Source of the DNA: Dehalococcoidia bacterium
GTDB lineage: Bacteria > Chloroflexota > Dehalococcoidia > GIF9 > AB-539-J10
DNA length: 7,831 nt
Assembly: GCA_030669525.1 (NCBI GenBank)
Contig: DAOVDO010000038.1
Coordinates: forward strand, 1 to 7,831
Direction of reading: 5' to 3'
The notes under the pieces are model-generated. The model saw only the letters and a program-made list of their open reading frames with translations, did not search any database and was not told the origin of the DNA. This document shows, piece by piece, positions 1-5,232 of the stretch. Numbering within the stretch: position 1 is the stretch's first letter; each line of letters begins with the position of its first letter. Made by a program: the position numbers and the translations under genes.

Positions 1-666
1 TTTACCCGTTTTCACATTGCGCAGCCTGACCCCAGTCACCACGCCATCCCCCATTATATCCTCGACTACGCTATCCCAGACGAACTTCAATTTGGGCTGT
101 GCGAACGCTTGATGTTGGAGAATCTGCCCTGCCCTGAGCTCGTCTCGCCGATGTATTACATAGACGTTACTGGCATGCTGGCTTAACTCCAGGGCATCTG
201 TGATGGCGGTATCACCCCCTCCCACCACTGCTACATCAAGGTCGCGAAAAAGGAAGCCATCACAGGTGGCACAATAGGAAATGCCATGTCCCAAGAGCTT
301 CTCCTCACCAGCAACACCCAGCTTAATATACTGCGAGCCGGCGGCAATAATTATTGCCCCAGCCTCAAAATTACCCTCATTGGTGAGGACACCATAGGTG
401 TGCCCTGATTTAAGACCCGTAACCTCGGCAGTGATGGTCTCCAATCCATACTTGATAGCCTGCTGGTGCATAAGTGATGCCAGCTCAAAGCCAGAGATAC
501 CATCAGGAAAGCCAGGATAATTGTCTACCCGCTGAGCATTCACTATCTGGCCTCCGAACACGCCACGTTCTACCAGCAGAGTCTTGAGACCGGCCCGAGA
601 TGTATATAGCCCAGCGGTAAGCCCACCCGGGCCACCGCCAATGATAATAACCTCGTATTTACTCAT
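1..666 (-). CDS. trxB: Thioredoxin reductase, N-terminal 222 residues (3' end outside window)
   Basis: FAD-dependent NADPH:thioredoxin oxidoreductase, a cytoplasmic enzyme that passes electrons from NADPH through FAD and a CxxC disulfide to thioredoxin. The visible 222 residues begin with the FAD dinucleotide fold (IIIGGGPGG, residues 7-15) and FGGQI at about 38-42. The redox motif CATCDG has cysteines at 132 and 135. An NADPH fold follows (VVGGGDTA, about 147-154), then the NADPH-preference motif HRRDELRA near 172-179. The order and spacing are those of bacterial TrxB, usually about 305-320 residues, so roughly 90 residues lie off the left edge. The ATG at 666 follows AGGAG (673-677) at good spacing. 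A repeat-rich gap separates it from the redox operon upstream, so it may be transcribed alone, but its natural substrate would be the thioredoxin at 2961-3503. The family is clear. Ferredoxin-dependent relatives exist, but HRR argues for NADPH. Confidence 0.94.
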   Translation of the reverse strand, partial: MSKYEVIIIGGGPGGLTAGLYTSRAGLKTLLVERGVFGGQIVNAQRVDNYPGFPDGISGFELASLMHQQAIKYGLETITAEVTGLKSGHTYGVLTNEGNFEAGAIIIAAGSQYIKLGVAGEEKLLGHGISYCATCDGFLFRDLDVAVVGGGDTAITDALELSQHASNVYVIHRRDELRAGQILQHQAFAQPKLKFVWDSVVEDIMGDGVVTGVRLRNVKTGK

Positions 667-672
667 CGCCTA

Positions 673-695
673 CTCCTGTCTCAACCTTAATTATA
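673..695 (-). promoter_or_regulatory. Candidate -10 element and ribosome binding site of trxB
   Basis: On the minus strand a perfect TATAAT lies at 690-695 and an AGGAG Shine-Dalgarno at 673-677, just ahead of the ATG at 666. No convincing TTGACA-like -35 is present at 16-18 bp, so the promoter call rests on the -10 alone. It would give trxB a very short leader and allow transcription independent of the operon on its right. Confidence 0.4.
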
Positions 696-769
696 GCGAA
701 TAGTTAATCAAAAATCGCTTACATGTACTCGTTCATATGATCAGTGACATATCGCCTCTCCTCTCGTCG

Positions 770-879
770 TTGCGAGGCACGGAGTGCCGCGGCAATCTCG
801 GTGGGGCTTCGGGGGGAGTGTTTCGTTTCCCCTCACATCCCATCCACCGAGATTGCTTCGTCGCTGGCGCTCCTCGCAA
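770..879. repeat. 110-bp imperfect inverted repeat, REP/MITE-like intergenic element
   Basis: Two arms face each other. The left arm begins TTGCGAGG (770-777) and ends GCAATCTCGGTGG (792-804). The right arm begins with the exact complement CCACCGAGATTGC (844-856) and ends CCTCGCAA (872-879). The inner 13 bp and outer 8 bp match perfectly, while the sequence between them in each arm matches only partly. A loop of about 39 bp contains a further G-run/C-run pairing. The arms resemble the widespread 'TTGCGAGG...GCAATC' intergenic repeats. There is no transposase and no coding signature in it. Transcribed from either side it could fold into a long hairpin, so it could act as a terminator or mRNA stabiliser. 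It may be a non-autonomous mobile element. Confidence 0.75.
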
Positions 880-888
880 AGACAGAAT

Positions 889-1119
889 GGGTTTTCCGGG
901 ATTGCTTTGCGGAGTTTACCCTGAGCCAGAGATTCTTCACTACACTCAGGGCTTCGGCTTACCAAAATGACACAAGGCGAAGGGCTCGCAATGACATTCC
1001 TCGCATTACAGGCTTCTCATTTTGCTGATAGTGGCATCATGTAAGCGTCACCCATCTATCTGAACCAGATCATTACATATATATCTTCGGGATTGATTTG
1101 CTCCCCCTTCAGAATGACA
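889..1119. repeat. Degenerate repeat fragments filling the trxB - flavoprotein gap
   Basis: This stretch is patchy, with pieces resembling the same repeat families as the 770-879 element. GGGATTGCTTTGCGGA lies near 898-913, and AGATTCTTCACTACACTCAG near 930-949 is followed by AAAATGACA. CTCGCAATGACA lies near 986-997, and TTCAGAATGACA at 1108-1119 is the complement of a TGTCATTCTGA unit. No open frame here has a plausible start, ribosome binding site or recognisable protein. I read it as decayed or nested copies of small intergenic repeats. The repeat-family assignment is from memory of similar elements, not from a comparison. Confidence 0.45.
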
Positions 1120-1134
1120 ACAGAGGGCATCCTC

Positions 1135-2514
1135 TCATCTATTATTACCCCCCAGTTTCCTCAACGCCACATTGGCTGCTACCAGCACGGAATCCCAAAC
1201 AGGTGCGAAGGGAGGAGAGTAGCTCAAATCCAGCCTCGATATTTCCTCAACAGTCATGCTTTTGTGTAGGGCAGTAGCAAAAATGTCTATGCGCTTAGCT
1301 ACGCCCATTTTGCCTATCATCTGAGCACCCAGCAGCTTTCCTGTCGCTCTGTCCACAATCAATTTGATGGTGATATCTTCTGGCTCAGGATTAGGATAGG
1401 TGTGAGCATGAGAGGGATGAGCTACAGTGGAAGTGACAAAATCATAACCTCCAGCAGATGCCTCGGCGGAGCTTAAGCCAGTGCGGGCAACCGTCAGGTC
1501 GAATACCTTGGAAACGGCTGTCCCGATAACACCTTCAAAGACCTCATTCCCGCCAGAAGCATTATCACCAGCAACCCTTCCCTGCTTGTTGGCTGTAGTC
1601 CCCCGCGGTATATAGACATTCTTGCCGGTGATAAGGTGCCTCTGCCCCACGCAATCTCCAGCAGCAAAGATGTCAGGATTAGAGGTCTGCATCTTATTAT
1701 CGACAACAATAGTCCCATTGGCAGCAATCCTGAGCCCCACCTGACTGGCCAGTTTCGAATTGGGTTTAGCCCCTGTGGCTAAAAGAACAAGGTCAGCCTG
1801 ATAAGTCCCCTGTGCCAGAACTACAGCTCTTACCTTGCCTTCTGCATCACCTTCAAACTCTTGAATAGCAGCATCCTTAACCAGTTCAACATTTTTGGCC
1901 TTAAGCTCATCCTCAATTAATTTAACCATATCATCGTCAAACATCTTTAAAATGCTGCCTGGTCTCTTTATCACCGTTACTTCAAGGCCTCTGGTTCTAA
2001 AGGCTTCTGCCATCTCCAGGCCAATAAGCCCGGCGCCGATTATGGCTGCCTTCTTAGGAGTTGCTTCATCTATAAAATTCTTGAGGGCTACTCCATCCTC
2101 AGCCGTTCTAATGACGAAGATTTTTTTGAGGTCAACACCAGGCAGGTTTGGATAGTAAGGGGAAGCTCCGGTGCATATTGCCAGCTTGTCATAGCCCAGC
2201 TTTACCTCCTTATCCTGCTCAAGGTTTCGGGCAAGGACGAGCTTTGCACCAGGGTCTATGCTGGTGACCTCGTGCCTTGTTAAGACGTCAATTCCCCTCT
2301 TTTCTTTAAAAAAGGCAGCATCATAGACTACCAGCCCCTGAACATCCTTGACCAGGTCAGAGATAAAGTAGGGGAGACCGCAGGAACCATAAGAGACAAA
2401 GCTCCCTCTTTCCAGAACAGCCACCTCCATATCAGGCCTGTTTCTCTTGGCCCGGCTGGCAGCGCTCATCCCTGCTGCCACTCCTCCTATTACTACAAAT
2501 CTCTCTTTGCTCAT
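1135..2514 (-). CDS. CoA-disulfide reductase / NADH oxidase-like FAD flavoprotein
   Basis: A 459-residue pyridine nucleotide-disulfide oxidoreductase of the single-cysteine class (CoA-disulfide reductase, NADH oxidase/peroxidase, NAD(P)H polysulfide reductase). Members use FAD and one active-site cysteine, cycling as a thiolate, persulfide, sulfenate or CoA mixed disulfide, to reduce CoA disulfide, persulfides or oxygen with NAD(P)H. The sequence shows the FAD fold GGVAAG (10-15) and redox motif SYGSCGLPY with Cys45. It also has an NAD(P) fold (IIGAGLIGLE), the second FAD motif IFAAGDC, and a C-terminal dimerisation domain ending with the family's YSPPFAPVWD tyrosine motif. The rhodanese domain of CoADR-RHD fusions is absent. 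The ATG at 2514 is chosen because GGAGG (2523-2527) lies 8 bp before it; an in-frame start at 2556 would overlap the J-domain gene. It is the last gene of the ArsR-thioredoxin-J-domain run, 19 bp after its neighbour. The exact substrate cannot be read from sequence. Confidence 0.9.
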   Translation of the reverse strand: MSKERFVVIGGVAAGMSAASRAKRNRPDMEVAVLERGSFVSYGSCGLPYFISDLVKDVQGLVVYDAAFFKEKRGIDVLTRHEVTSIDPGAKLVLARNLEQDKEVKLGYDKLAICTGASPYYPNLPGVDLKKIFVIRTAEDGVALKNFIDEATPKKAAIIGAGLIGLEMAEAFRTRGLEVTVIKRPGSILKMFDDDMVKLIEDELKAKNVELVKDAAIQEFEGDAEGKVRAVVLAQGTYQADLVLLATGAKPNSKLASQVGLRIAANGTIVVDNKMQTSNPDIFAAGDCVGQRHLITGKNVYIPRGTTANKQGRVAGDNASGGNEVFEGVIGTAVSKVFDLTVARTGLSSAEASAGGYDFVTSTVAHPSHAHTYPNPEPEDITIKLIVDRATGKLLGAQMIGKMGVAKRIDIFATALHKSMTVEEISRLDLSYSPPFAPVWDSVLVAANVALRKLGGNNR

Positions 2515-2533
2515 TTGCGGTGCCTCCTCAATA

Positions 2534-2833
2534 TCATATGCCTTCAAACCAGCCATACACGTATCTTTTCAAGTAGTCATCATCAGGATAGGCTCTCCTC
2601 ACATCCTCTTCAGTGAAAGAATATTTATACTGAGTAACATAATCCCTGAGCAACTTATATGCCTGGTTCAGTCTCTTCATCACCTCTTCAGCTTCAGCAT
2701 CCTGGCTGCGGCTCTTATCTGGATGATACAAGAAAGCCTTTTTCCGATAAGCTTGCTTTATCTCCTTGAGGCTGGCAAACTCTGCCAGGCCCAACAGTCG
2801 GCGGGCCTTATCTATCTCCTCGAAGTTAGCCAT
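2534..2833 (-). CDS. Small J-domain (DnaJ-like) protein
   Basis: A 99-residue protein that is mostly a J domain. Helix I begins near residue 8 (KARRLLGL), helix II is EIKQAYRKKAFLYHPDK with the HPD triad at 37-39, and helix III is EVMKRLNQAYKLLRDY. J domains stimulate DnaK-type Hsp70 ATPases. The G/F linker, zinc finger and substrate-binding domain of true DnaJ are missing, so it is a J-only co-chaperone. Its short acidic/aromatic tail (YPDDDYLKRYVYGWFEG) may confer specificity. The ATG at 2833 has AAGGGGGT (2841-2848) 7 bp upstream and places the J domain at the N terminus. The frame stays open to 2983, with an ATG at 2908 (poor ribosome site) and a TTG at 2983 inside the thioredoxin gene, so a 124-residue form is possible. 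It lies between thioredoxin and the flavoprotein, suggesting a chaperone role for a redox client, which is inference. Confidence 0.85.
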   Translation of the reverse strand: MANFEEIDKARRLLGLAEFASLKEIKQAYRKKAFLYHPDKSRSQDAEAEEVMKRLNQAYKLLRDYVTQYKYSFTEEDVRRAYPDDDYLKRYVYGWFEGI

Positions 2834-2960
2834 GACCGATACCCCCTTGTCTTTCTGCCCCCGATAGTTTAGATAAGCGGCTCGACCTCGGGTCAAATCA
2901 TAAGCCATCGAGCCGCCGTACACCGGATAGAAGGCTAACTGAGCACACCGGTGTCCATGC

Positions 2961-3503
2961 TTATCTGCCTCCTTGTAGCTCAACCAGCAATTGAGATAAC
3001 CTTTGATTTGCTTTTTCCACTTCTTGGGCTGCCTGTATTATACTATTATAGATTGGATTGCCCTCCGGATTCTTAACTTTCTCCACCCATTTTCTGAATT
3101 TTTTACTATCCTGCTCATTATGCTCAATCCAGGAGGTTAAAAGCACTTTAAGCCTTCCCCTTTCATCAGTTGGGAAATTTTTCAGGATATCCTCAACCAT
3201 TGACCTGATGGCACTCTCCGGAACCGCACCGAGGATTTCGTCAACTTTCTGCCCATCACAGAAGTACATCTGCATGGGGATGCTCATAATCTGGTACTTC
3301 GCTGCCGTTTGCTGGTTCTCATCTACATTTACTTTGCAGAACTTGAATCTGCCATCATATTCCCCTGAGAGTTTGTCATATATAGGTGAAACCATACGAC
3401 ATGGGCCACACCAAGGCGCCCAGAAATCAACCTCGGTGGGAATATCTGATTTTAGAATCTCCTCCTCAAAAGTTCGATCTGTAACTTCTACTACCTTACT
3501 CAA
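2961..3503 (-). CDS. Thioredoxin-domain protein with a 70-residue helical C-terminal extension
   Basis: Residues 1-108 form a canonical thioredoxin: FWAPWCGPCRM with redox cysteines 32 and 35, the VNVDEN strand, and the cis-proline in SIP (Pro76) facing the active site. No signal peptide is present, so it is a cytoplasmic disulfide reductase, presumably reduced by the TrxB at 1-666. The protein is 180 residues against about 105-110 for ordinary TrxA. The extra 110-180 region is charged and predicted helical (KKFRKWVEKVKN..., then QAAQEVEKANQRLSQLLVELQ), perhaps a coiled coil or oligomerisation or partner-binding tail. Cys56 and Cys82 lie outside the active site. Translation starts at TTG (3503), supported by a perfect AAGGAGGT at 3509-3516, with no in-frame ATG alternative near it. 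It is the second gene after the ArsR repressor, with a 100-bp spacer. The thioredoxin fold is certain; the function of the tail is unknown. Confidence 0.92.
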   Translation of the reverse strand: MSKVVEVTDRTFEEEILKSDIPTEVDFWAPWCGPCRMVSPIYDKLSGEYDGRFKFCKVNVDENQQTAAKYQIMSIPMQMYFCDGQKVDEILGAVPESAIRSMVEDILKNFPTDERGRLKVLLTSWIEHNEQDSKKFRKWVEKVKNPEGNPIYNSIIQAAQEVEKANQRLSQLLVELQGGR

Positions 3504-3603
3504 ATGTTACCTCCTTATTTAGTGTTTTATGTTAATCGGGCTAGGCTCGGTTTTTCAGGCTACCCTTAATTTACGGCATTTCCTCACGGTAGCTCCTTTC
3601 ACA

Positions 3604-3921
3604 TTACCCAGTGGTTTGTTTTATCGCCGCCAGCGGTTCTGGCGGGTACTCTTTACCCAGGATAGCCAGCAGGGCAGATATCATCTTCGGGTTTGTGACA
3701 AAATAGCAACGCCTCTTTCCCTGCCGCCGAAAGTCCACGATGCCGCAGTGGCGCAGCAGCGCCAGATGCTGGGATATATTAGACTGCCTAACCTCAGCTA
3801 GCAGTTGCTCAACCTCGGTAACGCACTTCATCCCCTGGCACAGGTCTTCCAGAATCATGAGTCGTACTGGGTGAGCTATGACCCTCAGCATCTCGGACTT
3901 AGCTGCATAATCCACTGCCAT
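3604..3921 (-). CDS. ArsR/SmtB-family winged-helix repressor
   Basis: A 105-residue dimeric transcriptional repressor. The N-terminal helix carries the family signature MLRVIAHPVRLMILEDL. The recognition helix region is VRQSNISQHLALLRHCGIV (about 44-62), and the wing is FRRQGKRRCYFV. Members release DNA on binding metal or metalloid, or on oxidation or persulfidation of cysteines. Here cysteines lie at 28, 33, 59 and 72. The ELCVCDL metal box of classical ArsR is not present as such, although GMKC sits at a similar place, so the inducer cannot be assigned. The ATG at 3921 follows GGGAG after about 10 bp. It heads the run thioredoxin, J-domain protein, flavoprotein, and its own promoter overlaps dyads that may be its operator, so autoregulation of the operon is likely. 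Together with thiol-redox neighbours, a redox or sulfide/persulfide sensor of the BigR/SqrR kind is one option and a metalloid sensor is another. Confidence 0.9.
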   Translation of the reverse strand: MAVDYAAKSEMLRVIAHPVRLMILEDLCQGMKCVTEVEQLLAEVRQSNISQHLALLRHCGIVDFRRQGKRRCYFVTNPKMISALLAILGKEYPPEPLAAIKQTTG

Positions 3922-3949
3922 CTCTAAATAACTCCCGACTACAGGGCTA

Positions 3950-3981
3950 AATATTCTAAGTGTTGAATACTTGAATGTATT
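3950..3981. promoter_or_regulatory. Candidate ArsR operator overlapping the -10 and start site
   Basis: Two overlapping dyads lie here. AATAC (3966-3970) and GTATT (3977-3981) form a perfect 5-bp inverted repeat around TTGAAT. AATATTC (3950-3956) and GAATACT (3965-3971) match in 6 of 7 positions across 8 bp. TTGAAT also occurs twice in direct orientation (3963-3968, 3971-3976). AT-rich dyads containing ATTCAA/TTGAAT are typical of ArsR/SmtB operators, and the position over the -10 and start would block RNA polymerase. Which dyad is bound cannot be told from sequence. Confidence 0.5.
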
Positions 3982-4007
3982 ATAACAACCAAAGTCTGGA
4001 GTGTCAA
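3979..4007 (-). promoter_or_regulatory. Strong sigma70-type promoter of the ArsR operon
   Basis: On the minus strand TTGACA (4002-4007) is followed after exactly 17 bp by TATAAT (3979-3984), a full-consensus pair. The predicted start near 3972 gives about a 50-nt leader to the ArsR ATG at 3921. Such a strong promoter in front of a repressor fits a tightly repressed, autoregulated unit. Confidence 0.8.
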
Positions 4008-4019
4008 GTGGCTCCGGCT

Positions 4020-4033
4020 GAGGCTTTAGCCTC
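4020..4033. terminator. Short GC-rich hairpin between the crotonase gene and the ArsR promoter
   Basis: A perfect 5-bp inverted repeat, GAGGC-TTTA-GCCTC, lies 44 bp beyond the crotonase stop codon. No T-run follows on either strand, so it is at best a weak intrinsic terminator for the crotonase transcript. It may instead be a fragment of a dispersed intergenic repeat. Confidence 0.35.
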
Positions 4034-4077
4034 GCACTACACGTTTGCTCGGCTTGGATGGCCTTCCTATGACCAAA

Positions 4078-4836
4078 TTATTTTCCTCGGAATTGAGGCT
4101 GCCGCTTTTCGAGAAATGCCTGAATACCTTCTTTGAAATCGCTGCTCAGTTGCTGGTTTACTGATGCCTGGTAGCTATATTCGTAGCCTTCTAGCCCTCT
4201 ATTAACTGCCTCCTTTATAGTCCTTATTGATATCGGTGGCATCTCTTTGATTTTGTTCGCCAGTTCCATGGCAGCATCCATGAGCTTCTCATGCGGCACG
4301 ACCCTGGTTACCAGTCCCCACTGGTAGGCTTCCTCAGCGGTGAGATATTTACAGGTCATCAGGGCTTCTTTGGCTCGGAACCGGCCAACTTCAGAGGCGA
4401 GACGAATGATTCCGTAGGGACAAGCCATCCCGAGACTAGTTGCTGGCCAGGCAATCCTAGCCTTATCTGAAAATACCATGAGGTCGAACTGCAATAGCCA
4501 TTGCGCACCCTCACCAGCAGCAACACCATTAACAGCGCCAATAATCGGCTTCTCAAAGCTCAAAATCCGCTGCGGCTCTCTTTTTAGGTTGAGCATGTTT
4601 CTTCTTATTTTGGTAGCATCAATTTCAAATGTTGAGATATCAGCGCCGGCACAAAAAGCACGACCAGTCCCGGTGACAATCACTACTCTGATTTCATCAT
4701 CTAATTCTAGTTCATCCAGGGCATTGAGGAATTCCATCCTCATCTCGATGTTGAGTGCATTCAGTTTTTCAGGGCGGTTAAAGGTGATGATGGCTACTCC
4801 ATCCCTCTTTTCTATTAATATCGTCTTATATTGCAT
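4078..4836 (-). CDS. Enoyl-CoA hydratase/isomerase (crotonase) family protein, atypical active site
   Basis: A 252-residue crotonase-fold protein, the usual length for the family, which acts on acyl-CoA thioesters through an oxyanion hole. Numbering from the ATG at 4836, ITFNRPEKLNALN is the N-terminal signature (about 17-29). AFCAGADIS (about 60-68) supplies the first oxyanion-hole amide with the CoA-binding AGAD, and AVNGVAAGEGAQ (101-112) the second. The C terminus EGIQAFLEKRQPQF is typical. The two glutamates used by true enoyl-CoA hydratases are absent: the first aligns with Gln112 (GAQ for GCE) and the second with Ala132 (PATSLG for PEILLG). It is therefore probably not a standard hydratase; isomerase, hydrolase, decarboxylase, ring-cleaving or other crotonase chemistry is possible. 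The ATG at 4836 follows GGGAGG (4844-4849) by 7 bp; a TTG immediately before it is the less likely start. It stands alone on its transcript, so context gives no pathway. Confidence 0.88.
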   Translation of the reverse strand: MQYKTILIEKRDGVAIITFNRPEKLNALNIEMRMEFLNALDELELDDEIRVVIVTGTGRAFCAGADISTFEIDATKIRRNMLNLKREPQRILSFEKPIIGAVNGVAAGEGAQWLLQFDLMVFSDKARIAWPATSLGMACPYGIIRLASEVGRFRAKEALMTCKYLTAEEAYQWGLVTRVVPHEKLMDAAMELANKIKEMPPISIRTIKEAVNRGLEGYEYSYQASVNQQLSSDFKEGIQAFLEKRQPQFRGK

Positions 4837-4900
4837 CAAAGTACCTCCCTTGACCTAAGTCCGTACCCATGCTGCCTTCGAAACCTGGGACAGCTCCAAT

Positions 4901-4909
4901 TTTATAGCA
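4901..4909 (-). promoter_or_regulatory. Candidate extended -10 promoter of the crotonase gene
   Basis: The minus strand reads TGC-TATAAA, an extended -10 (TGn plus a hexamer one base off consensus), about 65 bp before the ATG at 4836. There is no good -35 at 16-18 bp, which extended -10 promoters can do without. The leader would be about 55-60 nt. Confidence 0.4.
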
Positions 4910-5062
4910 TTTCTTCACAATCTTCCAGCCCGGCAAGCTAAAGCAATCCCATCCATAAGCATGGGCCCGAAGGATTACCCGGGGATGCCTAGTGAGTCCT
5001 TGGCAGAAATAGTGTAAATTGCAAAACCACCTGTACTTGACATAATATTAAAGGCAGTATAC

Positions 5063-5099
5063 TAGGAGATTAGTCTGGGTGTGTAATAGGAAATTAGTC
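5063..5099. repeat. 13-bp direct repeat with 24-bp period, candidate regulator binding sites
   Basis: TAGGAGATTAGTC (5063-5075) recurs as TAGGAAATTAGTC (5087-5099), 12 of 13 bases identical and 24 bp apart start to start. The pair lies about 30-65 bp upstream of the -35 at 5130. That is a usual place for an activator or response regulator bound as tandem monomers. The first copy begins at the end of a second possible promoter (TTGACA 5037-5042, TATACT 5058-5063, with a short 15-bp spacer). Confidence 0.5.
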
Positions 5100-5129
5100 C
5101 TGTTTTATCCATTTTTATCGCCTTAAGTC

Positions 5130-5158
5130 TTGACAACGCACCTTTATTGTATCATTAT
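5130..5158 (+). promoter_or_regulatory. Candidate promoter of the HTH-receiver / sensor kinase pair
   Basis: A perfect TTGACA (5130-5135) is followed after 17 bp by CATTAT (5153-5158), which matches 4 of 6 in the -10. The surroundings are AT-rich. Transcription from near 5165 would leave a leader of about 68 nt before the TTG start at 5233. A second TTGACA at 5037-5042 has a less well-spaced TATACT. Confidence 0.5.
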
Positions 5159-5232
5159 ATTAAATTGTTCCTTTCTGATTTATATTAGACAACTTTTTAA
5201 GTCATTGATAGACAAAGATTGGGGGATGAGAT

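Larger units (their letters stand above)
4837..5232. other. Divergent intergenic region, no gene seen
   Basis: About 396 bp separate the crotonase gene and the two-component genes, which are transcribed away from each other. I see no coding frame. The left half is GC-richer and contains small dyads such as CCCAT (4948-4952) with ATGGG (4961-4965). The right half is AT-rich and carries the direct repeats and promoter elements listed separately. No tRNA or riboswitch fold is evident by eye. Confidence 0.7.

Noticed and set aside
737..1028. Overlapping open frames on both strands in the repeat-rich gap
   Set aside because: They lie inside the inverted repeat and its degenerate neighbours, have no ribosome site and give low-complexity, Arg/Ser/Gly-rich products with no recognisable domain.
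1122..1135. AGAGG-GCAT-CCTCT hairpin at the flavoprotein stop codon as a terminator
   Set aside because: The stem is only 5 bp and no T-run follows on the minus strand, so it is not a credible intrinsic terminator by itself.
2447..2872. Plus-strand 141-codon open frame across the J-domain gene
   Set aside because: It is antisense to a clear J domain and the flavoprotein start. The product is a random hydrophobic string, so it is a shadow.
3058..3522. Plus-strand 154-codon frame opposite the thioredoxin gene
   Set aside because: The opposite strand encodes WCGPC thioredoxin with a perfect ribosome site, and this frame has no coding features.
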